DNA of 64,000 nucleotides, taken from the NCBI GenBank assembly GCA_039619475.1, contig CM077116.1:169773363-169837362 (forward strand), in the 5' to 3' direction. The notes beneath the pieces were generated by a model. That model did no database searches and was not told the DNA's origin. It saw nothing but the letters and a program-made list of their open reading frames with translations. Shown here piece after piece: positions 24,190 to 35,809 of this stretch. Source of the DNA: Icerya purchasi (Eukaryota; Arthropoda; Insecta; Hemiptera; Monophlebidae). Position numbers and translations under genes: made by a program. Each line of letters begins with the position of its first letter. Position 1 is the stretch's first letter.

Positions 24190-27169
24190 AGAGTTGATTA
24201 CCTCATCAGCATCTTCATTCTCGATAATAATCTTATTCCACCGTTCTTTCTATTCTTGGCGCTGCATAAAACTGTTTCCTCCCAATTTCGGATTTCGCAT
24301 ATGTCTACATTATTTTTCGTGCGGTCAAATTTTAAAGGCAACAATCCTCTGCGTCTTCTTCATCAGGCACGCGGAAATAAACTTGAAAAAATCAAACGGA
24401 AAGCTCAATGCTTTTTTTCGTCTCTGCAGCGGACTTTCAACAACAACTGGATGTCGCGAGGTCACCGGGATGCCTGAGGAAGTCTTTGCATGCGTCAAGA
24501 CCAATTTATGACAAATTTTCCGTTGCAAAAATTCGCTCTGTTTGCATCACGAATAGTAGACCGTCTTTTTATTCTTCGTGTCGAGTCTTTTGAGAATAGT
24601 AACGCGAAAAAGAGCTGTATGATGCTAGGCCATGGTGCAGCTCACGAATTGCAAAGATGTGTCTATATTTGATTGTCCAACTTTCAAACGATACATTTGT
24701 TGATAGGAATGTAATACTATAAAGAATTCGTAGTCGTTTTGGCACGCTGAATGAGCTTATAGTCCCTGTTACGCTAAATTTACCTCCTCTATTCTTAAAA
24801 TATTATTATTTCAAATTCTGGTTGCCTTTTAGTGTTCGTTCAAGTCAGTTCACGCGGCGGTCACATACATAATCCCTTGACCGAATTTAGACATACATTT
24901 AATCTTAAAAGACGAAACGTGAATTATGTGTGCTTGTCTCGCTGTTACTAGCTACACAACTTTGTGCAATCTTTGTCAAGATTATTGCGCAACCTAATAA
25001 ACTTTCTGAATGTGTATCGGTTCGTTTGGTGTCGGACGTGCATCTCGTTTCTAATTCAAACCGAACTACACTGCGCGTCAACGAACTAGACACTTTGAAC
25101 TATCATTTCCATTTCGCTTTCTCTCATTAGCGCTTTTTTTGATCGTATATTGATTTGAATACTTTTATGACTGCTACGAAAAAATAGCTGCTCTACGATT
25201 AATCAATCATCCCTTAATTCACGTCTAAATGCGGTGGTTCTATACTCGAAGGAGAAGAACGAAAAGAACGAAGAATTAGGTAGCGAGTGTTATTTTGAAG
25301 AACGTATTTCGAAAATTTCGGTGTTTATTATTAAACATTTCCTTAATTTGAATATTTAATTTTTCAAGCTGCTTAGATGTATTTGTTTACTCGCCATAAC
25401 TCACATTATGACTTATTATTTATTCGCTTTAATTTATCCCATCAGTTATCCCGCAGAAGTTTTATTTTTATTTTAATGATATTTTGTTAATTAGAGTTTT
25501 GTGTGAATTTTAAAGAACTAAAAAAGTCGTATTGTTCGTTAAGTATAATTTTCACCCATAGCGTTGGGTTCTAACAGTGGACATTTTAATTGTTTAGTCC
25601 TTTGTTTTTTGTTTTACTGCCGTCGTTATTCAAAAGCCTTTTATTGTCATTTATAAAGAGCTGTGTATATACTATTCGGAACCGGGCAATTATCGTTTCC
25701 GGTTATTAATGCTTAAATCTAAAGTTTCAGAAGGTAGCTTTGCTGATCAATTTTTATTTTAAATTTCAATGTTTATTACGAGCTTAGTAAGTTTACTTAA
25801 TGGGCCATCGACAATTTTCTTTTGTTAAGTTTATCATATTTCATTCACTATTGCATGCGGATTGGACGTTTTTTCCCATTCTTTTCAAAACTGGAGCGAA
25901 AAATAATAAAATTTTCGAACCCTAAACGAATGATCTTTCAAGAACACTAATAGATGAAAAATAGAAATGCAAAATTAATCTACGATAACAACATCCGTAA
26001 TCATCCGGATAGAGTGATCAATAAAATACAACCGACGTAATCTAAATCAAAATTAATCAAAAACGTAAGTACGGAAAATTCAACGAAAATTATTAAATAT
26101 TAATCAATACGGGTATCGTTTTGAAAAAACGGGAAAAATCTGAAAGACCCATTTACAAAATTTTTTGACTTCTGAGTTATTGAAAATTTTAAGGTATTAA
26201 AAATTTTGAAATACTTTAAGACAAACCAGGACGACACGCATAGAAATATTAACTGCCCTTAAAAAGTACTTTTCAACGTAAAAGATGAAAAATTGAATTT
26301 TTCTTTTACAAAAATATTTCATGCCGAGTGTAAAGGAACGAATGGCAAGATAAAAAGTTTTACCTCGTTTAGAAAGCACGTGACAATCAAAAGCGGGATG
26401 ATAATAACGACCTTTTGAAATCATCCACAATAATAAATCCCGCTTCAAGTGTGCGTGCGTTATAAAAAATTTTTAAGCGTGTTTGAACAGTAACATTCTT
26501 ATCACTTTGTCTCAAAAACCGAAATATTTTGAGGTAGCGCATTCACAGAGCACTTGCGTAAATATTGCCGCTGGCAATGCGATCACTTCTACATTTATGA
26601 CGAATTTTTGTAACATACCCTTCAAAAATTCTATAAGCTTAATAAATGCGCAAAGGACCTTCCGTAACACTTTATCGATTATTTTAAAAATTTCGTTTAA
26701 TTTCTTTTTCTTCCGGAAATAATTTATATTATTCTTTTCTTTCCAAGATTTACTTCTAAATACGGCGTACAGGATGATTAATTCGAGTACCTTTTTTAAA
26801 CACTGTTCAAAAATAATCTAGACAATAAAAGGCTTTCGAGCTTAATTCTTTAACATGGTTTGGAAAATGTGTATCGCTATTTTTTAAAGATTATTTCAAG
26901 TCTCAAACAAGAGAAATTGTCAAACGTGCGCTTTCAAAATACTTTACCTTTTATTTCAAATCAAAAATTTAAAACTTTACATATGCTCTCAACGGTTACA
27001 GTATTTTTTTGAAAATGAACAATATTCATGTACGATATTTATAATAGTAAAATATTTATATATGTATACATATATTTAAATAGCAAAAATTCTGCAGTAG
27101 TGAAGGTAAAAATGAGGGTTATATATATATGTTTAATACATTACAAAAATATTAGGCTTTGAGATAAAC
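24190..27169. other. Spacer, no gene recognised
   Basis: Several overlapping frames of 60-105 codons at 24.2-25.1 kb lie on both strands. They show no recognisable domain, and they coincide because the base composition here is less AT-rich. No promoter or splice architecture can be supported. Confidence 0.35.
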
Positions 27170-27402
27170 CGGTTTTTTGGGGGGTGGAGCGCGGCAACTA
27201 CGGTTATTAACTAAGAAAGTGAAATTTTTGAAAGTTACAATGTGCAAAAGCGGGATTCGAAACGGCGTAGTTGGTTAGGCAGTGGTGTTTTGTTCAGGTA
27301 GAACCAGGTTTGAATTCCATTTCCGCACATTGTAACTTCCAAAAATTTCACTTGTGCTGGATCTATGGTAATTTTCTGATGCTCCTCCCCCCAAAACAAA
27401 AA
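27170..27402. mobile_element. Fold-back/MITE-like element with tRNA-like core
   Basis: Arms at about 27,216-27,249 and 27,326-27,355 pair (GTGAAATTTTTGAAAGTTAC against its complement, continuing to a GTGC/GCAC end). Looser G-run/C-run pairing extends outward to about 27,172 and 27,400. Between the arms lie TAGTTGGTTAGGCAGTGGTG and GGTTTGAATTCC. These are spaced and composed like the A and B boxes of a tRNA-derived promoter, though imperfect. Related but diverged copies occur at 29.95-30.09 kb (inverted), 42.87-42.95 kb and 45.62-45.67 kb. It is non-coding. Confidence 0.55.
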
Positions 27403-28279
27403 ACAAAAAACAAAATTGGTGTAACGATAATTGCACATGATTGTTTCATAAGATTTCCATGCGTCCGATAGGCTTACTAACGTTACTATACATGAATTAT
27501 CATCAATTAGTTTGCTAAAAGTCGCGAAGCATATTTATTTTTTAAAACGTACCGCGTTACAATAATCTCGTTTAACTTACGAAACAATTATTCAATATTA
27601 TTCAAACAGAATTGTTACTTTTTTTTTTTTTTTAGAATAAATTTTTTCAACTTTTTCCGGATTTTTTAGCTTTTTCTCCGATATAGAAAAAAGCAACAGC
27701 CATGCGAAAGAAACCGCGCGTAATTACCAAATATCCCGCAATATTGTTTTTATTTAATCCCGATGATAAAGTCTTAATTTAAATTTTTACTTCTCGTCAA
27801 ATAAAAATTGTTATCACCTTAATCTTCTGTTTTTTCCATTATTAATAATACCCAACGAAATGTTTTATTATCCGTATAGAGAATAAATGTATACATATGT
27901 GTCACAGAATTTTGCGATCACTTTTAACACTTTCAAGTTCCGCAACACACCACCTAGGTAACCTTCCACAAATTTTCATTAATAAAATTCCTTGACTTTT
28001 CCTAGTTTTCCGGAATGTCATCGACCTCAGCGGAAAAACCGGTAATTTATTACGTCGCAATAAAAGTATCTAAATTGAATAGATTCCGCAGAAAAACGGG
28101 CAAACAAACGGTTTATTGTAGATAACACCAGAAAGAACAATCCGCAGATTATCCGCTAAAAAAATTCGCAGCGCGTTTCACGAACGATTTATTAGATAAC
28201 AATAAATTCACGAATGGTACGTGTGTCATTAAGTGATGTACACTCTGCAATCCACATACTAACAAATATAAAAAAAGAT
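27403..28279. other. AT-rich spacer, no gene
   Basis: T-rich tracts near 27,620. No protein or repeat was recognised. Confidence 0.3.
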
Positions 28280-28650
28280 CCAAAGGAATATCTCTGCCAA
28301 ACCATGGCGGTTGTCATACTTGAACATCTATTCAAGAAATTTCTATGCAGAAATCTGTAGGTTACGCACTGGGACAAACATGCTGCCTACTTTTCTCTAT
28401 AAAATCCGGTGGATTGATTCTGCGTTCTCTACTCATCCAAGGGACGTAAACAAAATGGCTGATGCGGATCACATGTTCTTATATTACTTCGTACACTTCT
28501 GATCTCCATCGGGCGTTATTATAACTGAATATCCCGTGTCTATATAATATGAATTATATTCTTTTACAGCCGATTACATATATCACGCCATCTATGATTT
28601 TGTAAGAAGAAGTAGGACATTGGTAAAGTCATACAATTGAGATTAATAAT
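28280..28650 (+). pseudogene. LINE C-terminal fragment
   Basis: The frame 28311-28502 reads AEICRLRTGTNMLPTFLYKI and then a segment ending MADADHMFLYYF. This matches the C-terminal 'RLRTGH...LP...DS...DADHxFxxC' region that follows RNase H in many non-LTR retrotransposons. The next ~130 bp still resembles the tail of that region (AIYDFVRRS near 28590). One or more stops break it. It resembles the minus-strand fragments at 45.4 and 54.1 kb, so all three may be the same LINE group. Confidence 0.65.
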
Positions 28651-29029
28651 TAAAAGTAACAGAAAAAAAGAAAAAAAACTTAGTAATAAAGTTTAGCAGT
28701 ATTTAAAAAAATCAGCCTAGTTTTTATTTTCCCAAGAAAAGTTTTCTTTTTATTTATTTTAGGGGTATCCAACTCGAAGAATTTTTTAAATATAGGTTTT
28801 GAAACACAGGGCGAAATTCGATTTTATGACAATGAAAAGAAATAACACGTAACCAAAACATGAAAGTACTACGGGACTCTACACCGACACATCTTATTTT
28901 AATTTAATATAAAAAAATCGAAGGCTTTGTATATAAGAACGTCCAGTAGATATAGAACATATAAAGCATCTATTAAAATACATAACAATAATTGCTTACG
29001 TAATTACTTGACTTCTACTTCGAACTGTG
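28651..29029. other. AT-rich spacer, no gene
   Basis: Nothing is recognised. Confidence 0.3.
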
Positions 29030-29950
29030 GGTGTACACAACTGCAAACACGACGGAAGAGGTTAAATATTTAGGATTAACCATTGACAGGACATTATCGT
29101 GGGACAAGCATGTTATAAATTTATCTAATAAAATCAGGCAAATGATACTGGAACTTTATAAATTGGCTCTTTCAATACCATATATGGTATTTTCGTGTAT
29201 ATTATAACGCTATAGTATTGTCTAGAATCATGTATGGGATATCAATTTGGGGTGAAGCAAAACGGACGATAATCCAAAAAAATTAGTCTGGTCAGAAAAA
29301 GAAATGCTTAAAGATAATATTACCCAATAAAGATCAGGAGGTTAACAGCAATATTAGAAATGAAATGTCTCCAAGGATGTGCTACTTTTATCACCGATTA
29401 CTTGAATATAAGACTTCACAAATATATATCAACAGCTACAATGACAAGAAGTAGGACAACGAGGAGTAATCCCTGGTATATTTTATTCGACCGAAAAGCA
29501 TAAACAGAGTAAGATTGATAATACTGATGAAATAGTTTTAATTAAGCTTCTAGAACAAATTCCAGGAGATATAATGCTAAAAGAAATAGAAACTTGGAAA
29601 TTATTAATTAAGCAACGGTTGGTTGATAACATTGAGTGACATTAAATTAGATAAATTGAGAACTGGCTGTGGAATCGACCATTCCTATATATTTGTCGAA
29701 GATGCGGTTATGAAATTGTATAAATAAATAGTTTTTCTTTGTTTTTATCTTTTTTAGTCTTGTTTTATTATTATTATTATTTTATTTTTAGTTTATATTT
29801 TCATAAGTATGAAAATTAATAGTATAAGTAAAGAACTATTGTAACACATTTTTTCTCGAATAAACAATGATAAGTGTGTTGGGCACCCGCAGACGGGTAG
29901 TATGCCTTGCGGACCCACAACTTATTTTTTAATTAAAAAAAAAAAAAAAG
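29030..29950 (+). mobile_element. 5'-truncated non-LTR retrotransposon with poly(A) tail
   Basis: Near 29058 the frame reads EEVKYLGLTIDRTLSWDKH, the thumb segment just after the RT catalytic core. It is followed by IRQMILELYKLALSIPYM and then LSRIMYGISIWGEA near 29220. A C-terminal KLDKLRTGCG segment lies near 29650. Stops and shifts are frequent. The 3' end has a GC-richer stretch (GGGCACCCGCAGACGGGTAG at 29880) and an A tract at 29935-29949. The YADD core is missing. This is a different family from the RNase H LINE at 8.9 kb. Confidence 0.8.
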
Positions 29951-29953
29951 TTT

Positions 29954-30092
29954 AATTTTTAGACGCGTCAACCATGGAAATTAACGAAGGGCAAGTGAAA
30001 TTTTTATAAGGTATAAAATGTGGTAGCGGGATATTTTACCAAATGAAACACCATTGCCTAACCAACTACGCCACGATACTAACAAATTTATA
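29954..30092 (-). repeat. Diverged inverted copy of the 27.2-kb fold-back element
   Basis: On the minus strand, GGCGTAGTTGGTTAGGCAAT is followed by GGTGTTTCATTTGG, close to the core at 27.27 kb. AAAAATTTCACTTG at the other end matches its arm. It sits immediately after the poly(A) tail of the LINE at 29.95 kb. Confidence 0.55.
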
Positions 30093-31341
30093 ATATAGCG
30101 CCGGCTGATACGCACAAAAAATTAGAACCTACAAAACGCGCAAGAATAAACAAAGTTAAAGAAGTACAATAAATTAATAACGGAAAAATCTACACAACAA
30201 TTTAAACAACTGGCCCCTTAAATCTAAACCATCAAAAAATGAATTCAGAGCTGGTTACAAAAAAGTTACACACAGAAAATTCAAATGAGTGGTAGAAAAA
30301 TGTTTAGTTTTGAACGAAAAAAACATCCGGAATATTATAAATCTGTTTTAATTCGAACATTCCCCAACGTGAAAGTTGTTTTTGTTTTTTTCTTTTTTTC
30401 GTAACCCCCCGACGACATTTTAAAAGTAAAAATATCTTCCTAACGAACGAATTGAAATGACGAATTTTCGTTAGTTGACATCACAAATCACGTAAGTAAA
30501 ATTGTGATACGAGGAAGTATAAAAAACGCGCATTATTTTAGTAATTCATAATCGGGTAATTTATAGGGGAAGAGAAAAAAAATTATATTATTCACCGCGT
30601 CTTAAATATTTCGTAAATCGTCCGGAACACGTAGTATGCATCGCGAACAGTATGCACTTTCGCAAGCACAATTTCGTCCAGAATTACAGAAATTAAAAGG
30701 ATACATAGAGACAAATTCTCCATGTTCAATTACCGGGCGCGCTTCGCTCGTCGACCATAAATAATTTCTTTTCCGTTCATTATCGCCGGTAATGGAGCGA
30801 GTAATTTTTGAATTATATATATTTTCGCGCAAACGACTCGAACGGAATTGATCGAATTATTCAGAATAGAACCAATTTAGTTCGCTAAAATCGGAAACCC
30901 GATTCGAATATGTCAAATGTAACTGAATAATGTGTAATTCATCTCAAACCTGACACATCAGTGCGAAAAAATAATCGCCACGTAACTGTTACGGGCGAAT
31001 ACGGTACATTTTATTTTTTCTTTTTGCAAACGAACTAGGAGAAATCAATACCACTTCCTCCGTGTTCACCTAATATACCACCGAGAGTGGTATCTCACTC
31101 GAGCTTAATCGGAGAAAAACTTTATGACCATTTTTTTTTTTATTATTATTATTTATTTACTTTCGCTGGTCAAGTTTGGGCGTTAACCTATCGCAATGAA
31201 GACTTCTTTTTTTTTTTTGACTTTTCATGTGACCGAGTTAAACACCATTGGAGAAACCGGTATACGAATCGTCTAATAGGTTATATAACTAAATTTCCCA
31301 ATTTTATTAGCAGATAATAGGCTCCATCATCGTGCTTAATA
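30093..31341. other. Spacer, no gene recognised
   Basis: It is AT-rich except for a G+C-richer patch at about 30,600-30,860 with a 76-codon minus-strand frame. That frame has no domain I recognise and I do not call it a gene. Confidence 0.3.
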
Positions 31342-32090
31342 GTGAAACCTATCCTGGATTTGTCAAATATCTCTGTTTCTGCTATGAATAAAATTTTAAA
31401 AATTCATAGGAAGCTTCTTCTGAGTGTAGGCTCGTTATATAGAACGGTGTCGATTGCTTCGGCTCCCGTTGTCACTGGAATCCTTCCGGCTGACTTGAGC
31501 ATGCACCATGCTGCCTTATTAGCAGAATACAAAATGTTCCGAATATCACTTATTCCTATAGATCGCTACAACTTTTCAACAACAATTTTAACGTAAACTT
31601 ACAATATGATAATTTTCCAAACATTACTAATTTTAATAAACACACCTGAAAGTAATTATTTTAAATATTTGGCAAGAAAGGTGGAATAATCAAAATAATG
31701 GCAGACTAACGTACAAATTTTTATATGATATAAATGTAAGATTTAGGCTAAAGAAATTACTAAGAATTAATACTTTTATATAAGTCAAGCGTTGTTGACG
31801 GGACATGGCAGTTTCGGTACTTACTTGGAACGATTTAAAATTACACCTTCTGACATTTGTCATTTCTGTCAACTTGGTGTTCCCGATGATACAGTCAGTC
31901 ATTTTCTATTAGAATGTCTCTTCACTAAGGAAAAACGTTTGAAATATAATTTAAATGGTTACTGTATCGATAATCGAATTATTATAAATAATGTTAACGG
32001 ATTAAACGTATCGAACTGTTGTGCATTCGTAAATTATTGTAATCTCGCTTTGAGGAAACGCATTACTATATAAAAATATCCTAGATTTGT
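31342..32090 (+). pseudogene. R1-like non-LTR retrotransposon, C-terminal part
   Basis: The first block (31342-31596) reads LLLSVGSLYRTVSIASAPVV followed by GILPADL. This corresponds to the R1-clade post-RT segment 'LL(R/S)V..AYRT.S..A..V..G..PI.L'. A shifted middle piece near 31680 reads WNNQNNGRLTYKFLYDINVR. The third block (31792-32073) reads LLTGHGSFGTYLERF and then DICHFCQLGVPDDTVSHFLLEC at a typical Cys/His spacing (C-x2-C-x12-H-x4-C). Stops and at least two shifts separate the blocks, and the catalytic domains are missing. Confidence 0.8.
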
Positions 32091-32149
32091 CAAAGTTCAC
32101 AAAGTAAGCTTAATAAATCTTAAGAGAATATTGAAGACACCAGTTCCTT

Positions 32150-32345
32150 TCTCACGGAATTCGGATTCCGGTGTGGCACTCAATTTCATTTTAGATCAGG
32201 CATGTACCTCCCGGGAGCAACTTGAATCCAGAACGAAGCAAGTAATTCGGTAGCTGAGCGCCTTAATTACCTGGAGACTACCGCGCTGCTACCCCCTATC
32301 GCCGTGCTTAACGGAACCCAGATCATATTTAACCCCAGTGGGGTA
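32150..32345 (-). repeat. Possible tRNA-derived SINE
   Basis: On the minus strand, GTAGCAGCGCGGTAGTCTCC is followed about 45 nt later by CTGGATTCAAGTTGCTCCC. This gives A-box- and B-box-like spacing. The flanking GGAATTCGGATTCCGG string is palindromic. No cloverleaf can be folded convincingly by hand, and it may instead be the 3' untranslated region of the preceding R1-like element. Confidence 0.3.
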
Positions 32346-32454
32346 CACTTCTGCGGGAAGTTTCATCTTTATGCAACATTTACGAAGCAAACTGACTACG
32401 CCTTTCCGATATTAGAACTCTTAGATAATTTAAAAGGAAGAAATGCTGATAGGA

Positions 32455-32745
32455 TTAAAGTTCTGTTTTTAACGTGAAAATTTTGATTTCGTCAGTTAAC
32501 CGATTTGCCTCCCTATAAATCGCTGCTCCCATTTTTAACAGTTTCACTATATGCACACCTTTCACTCGAATTAAGATTTCAAAGTTACGGCGCAGCTCGT
32601 TAAGTAAAAGCGTAGCTTTTATAGCTTTAAGTTTTACTTTATAATATATCTCCGCAACCCGTAGCGCAATGATGTTTACATTATATAAATAGAAAAAATC
32701 GGTAAAATTATAAATTGGTTTTACATTTCTATTTGTTTCGGGCAA
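32455..32745 (-). CDS. Unrecognised 96-codon reading frame
   Basis: The frame is long for this AT-rich context and has a helical, Lys/Leu-rich middle (residues 30-80). No motif, signal peptide or membrane segment is evident. Neighbours are repeat remnants. It could be chance. I list it only because no other explanation for the segment was found. Confidence 0.12.
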   Translation of the reverse strand: MPETNRNVKPIYNFTDFFYLYNVNIIALRVAEIYYKVKLKAIKATLLLNELRRNFEILIRVKGVHIVKLLKMGAAIYREANRLTDEIKIFTLKTEL

Positions 32746-33576
32746 AACGCAACGAGCGGTGATTAAACAAAATACTTCTTTTAAAGGCTACTAACAAAAT
32801 ACTTCCGTTTTCAATACTCGGCGTCATCGGTAAGTAAAATTCGGAGAACTGTCCACAAGGCCGGAGATAATTTAATTACTTTAAAGGAACAAAGGAGCAG
32901 GCAGAAGCAATTTAACGAAATATACATATATCTAAAATAAATAACTTAAGTTCAAAGGAGCGCGCGCGGTAATAATTAGAAAACTCTTTCAGCAGTACAC
33001 CCGTATTCATAACGAACGCGCGTTGCATCTAGCAGAAGTACGCCGCTCCGAGTAAAATTAGATATTTTTACTTTTCCAGCCATTAAGATAATAATGGACT
33101 AGAGTACGTCGAACAACCATTACTCCTTGATAACGGGTTTACGAACACTATATATCACAATTAAGAAATTGACGTATACAATCCTAAAAATATGGAACTT
33201 AAAGAAGACAGGTGAGGTGAACATGCTACACCATTATTTACGAGCAATTCAAGCAGTCTACAGATAATGCTAAAATGCATCTCATCGTCTATGTATATAT
33301 GTATATGTAATATAGGGGGATACAAATAAAATACAATATTGTATGCAAAGTAACGCTTCGATGATTAGTGCTTTTAGTTATTTGGAGTAACGATGGCTGT
33401 AAAAAATCACACAGCGAGACTTGTGTGATTCGGCTCTGCAACAAATAACACACCATCACCGTAATTACATACGTCTACACACATAACGCGATTAGAATAA
33501 TGCTGGCACAACTGTGAACTTTCATATTAACGAATAACTGCTTCTATTTCGGTCATTATCGTTGAATAGAAATATA
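32746..33576. other. Spacer, no gene recognised
   Basis: Slightly G+C-richer around 32,950-33,060, otherwise AT-rich with a short ATATGT run at about 33,294-33,311. Confidence 0.3.
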
Positions 33577-33682
33577 ATTTAACAAATTTAACAAATTTAA
33601 CTAATTTAACAAATTTAACTAATTTAACAAATTTAACTAATTTAACAAATTTAACTAATTTAACAAATTTAACTAATTAAAA
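33577..33682 (+). repeat. Minisatellite, 20-bp unit of two 10-bp halves
   Basis: The unit AATTTAACAAATTTAACTAA repeats about five times with little change, starting with two shorter AATTTAACA units. The low divergence indicates a young or slippage-homogenised array. Confidence 0.9.
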
Positions 33683-34623
33683 AAAATTAACAAAAGGCTG
33701 TTTATTGCATTGAAACCGAGGACTGACTGCGGATTTGGAACCAAATTTTTTATTTAAGCTGGTGCTGTTTTTTAGTCCTTATTCGACCGTTTCTTTTAAT
33801 TTGTCCATTTTTAAATTCTTTAAGCTGTCGGAAGTGAATTTTAAAAAGCACTTCGAAATATCAGTGACAGAGAAGAGAAAATTACCAGTATGGCATCTCC
33901 AAAATTCCGACCGCGTAACAGACAGCAATCGGCCAAAAGCTTTATGAGAGGATAGCCGACCTGTTATTTTCTCGCACAGACGGAAGCGGGTTCGCTTTCA
34001 TTACCGATGCCTTTTGAATAAGGTATAATGGTCACAATGATTAAAGTGTGAGCAGATTACAATGAACGCGCAAACAACTCGGAAAAAAAAAAGAAAGTCA
34101 AAATGTTTCGATAAATTGTCACAATAGGGCATTAAACATTACCGTTACGTGTGGATAAACAAATTTAATAAGATACTCAATAAATAAAAAGGCGACAAGC
34201 CAACTACTGAGACTTCTTACAGAAAAACACACGAGATCCGATCGATTAATAATTGATGTTTAGTTTTATATTATGCCACCAGTATCAACAAAAAAACAAT
34301 AAATAAATTTAAAAAAATGATCACCGGACCTTGGAAATATTTCAATTTAAATAAACGTTTTTACTACAGTTATGTTAAATGTTTCCAAAGGAAGGATGTG
34401 AGAGACGGTATTATATAGACAAGCATGAAAAGTTTAAATAAATCCTTCAATAACGGAAAAAAATGTTTACTCTTATTCAACACTTTTGGAACAACTGAAA
34501 TTGTTTAAGTAACATTAGACAACCTCTCTCTACTGTTTCACTCCCGCTTTTTGAATCCGCTACGAAATTCCATGTAATTATCGAAATAAAAAATTAAAAG
34601 AAAAAATAAGTAGATCCGCGTCA
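33683..34623. other. Spacer, no gene recognised
   Basis: One 70-codon frame at 33,735-33,947 has no recognisable feature. Confidence 0.3.

Positions 34624-34706
<83 letters not shown>
34624..34706. repeat. (AAT)n microsatellite, about 27 units
   Basis: An uninterrupted AAT repeat of roughly 82 bp. The apparent poly-Tyr and poly-Leu frames on the minus strand are translations of this tract and are not genes. Confidence 0.95.
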
Positions 34707-34707
<1 letters not shown>

Positions 34708-35139
34708 CACATACTGCGAGAGCCATATCGAAACGATTTTAATCGAAATAGGTCTTTCAAATGTAGTAGGAATATAAGAGAATCCGTTAGTAACCTAAAG
34801 GTATACTAATAATAATAATCCTTTACAGCCACGTATCAAAAACATCCTATCTGACGCGGTCTTTTCGGTAATACAGTATAAAGCAGCTCCCTCGAAAAGA
34901 TAATTAGCATAGAAGAAAATTAATCTATCGTGCCATCGAAAATGAGATCCGGAATGTTAAGATAGCAATAATAATGATTATATAGACACCTACCTGGCTG
35001 GAAATTGAAATAGAAAGAAAAAGAAGAATAACAAGTTACTATTTTTTCAGTAGCTTTAATTAAGTTAGTAATAAAAACTGTTGCGAAATGATAGTTTATA
35101 CAAAAATCAGTTGTTTTTGTGTGTATGTGTGCGCGCCTA
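34707..35139. other. Spacer, no gene recognised
   Basis: AT-rich sequence leading into the (TA)n tract that precedes the MITE. Confidence 0.3.
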
Positions 35140-35144
35140 TATAT

Positions 35145-35190
<46 letters not shown>

Positions 35191-35203
35191 GTATACACAT
35201 ATA
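35140..35203. repeat. (TA)n tract
   Basis: Interrupted TA repeats next to the MITE. TA-rich DNA is the usual target for Tc1/mariner-type elements. Confidence 0.9.
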
Positions 35204-35205
35204 TC

Positions 35206-35455
35206 TGTGACGGTCGTTGAGAAAAGGTACATAGTGTGTCAAAAATGCAGTTTTGACTTAACAACGGTTTCAGACACTTTTTTAGCATGCTCTTTAACAT
35301 GAAAGAGGTCAAACTAGTGAAAACAAATTTTTTCCTGTTGTAAATCGTAATTGTATGTTTAAAATTACCTTAAAGTGCAATATACTGCGAAACTTTAAAC
35401 GCGTTCTTCTCGAGAACTTGCTTTCTGATACTATGTACTTTTTCTCAGCAACCGT

Positions 35456-35459
<4 letters not shown>
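35206..35459. mobile_element. MITE with 31-bp terminal inverted repeats
   Basis: The left end TGTGACGGTCGTTGAGAAAA and the right end (complement: TGTGACGGTTGCTGAGAAAA) match over 31 bp with three differences, giving a 254-bp element. Both flanks are TA repeats. The interior is non-coding, so movement would need a transposase in trans. The family is not named. Tc1/mariner affinity is inferred from the TA context only. Confidence 0.85.
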
Positions 35460-35487
<28 letters not shown>

Positions 35488-35491
<4 letters not shown>

Positions 35492-35791
35492 AAATGGTTG
35501 CACTGCTTCCATTTTGATTAACATAATAAACAGTAAACAGTAAAAAGCTAATAAAGAAAAATCATTAGTAAATAAAACTATTTTGTTTGTTACTTCATGA
35601 TTTTATATTATTGATTTAAATTACAAACTAAACACTTTCAAAATCGATTTTACTTTTATAGGTAAGTTTAAGAATTGTTAAAATAATATTACCTTTATTT
35701 TAATTGTATTGTATTGTATCATTAATAAATAAACAATTTACTTTTATAGTTAAAATCGAGTGGAAGTTAATTCATATAAAAAACGTTTATA
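35488..35791 (+). repeat. 5' LTR
   Basis: It starts TGTAAAATGGTTGC and ends near AACGTTTATA, matching the 3' LTR base for base as far as I can compare. The end lacks the canonical CA dinucleotide, so the boundary may be a few bases off. Inside, ATAG-GTAAGT at 35658-35667 and TTTTATAG at 35742-35749 have the form of splice donor and acceptor. They are embedded in an 11-bp direct repeat, TACTTTTATAG. Confidence 0.9.
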
Positions 35792-35809
35792 AATCGATTT
35801 TGATTGAAA

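Noticed and set aside
24194..25130. Cluster of overlapping 60-105-codon frames on both strands
   Set aside because: Mutual overlap on both strands and the lack of any recognisable motif point to composition, not coding.
34538..34760. Minus-strand frames with long Tyr or Leu runs
   Set aside because: They are translations of the (AAT)n microsatellite at 34624-34706.
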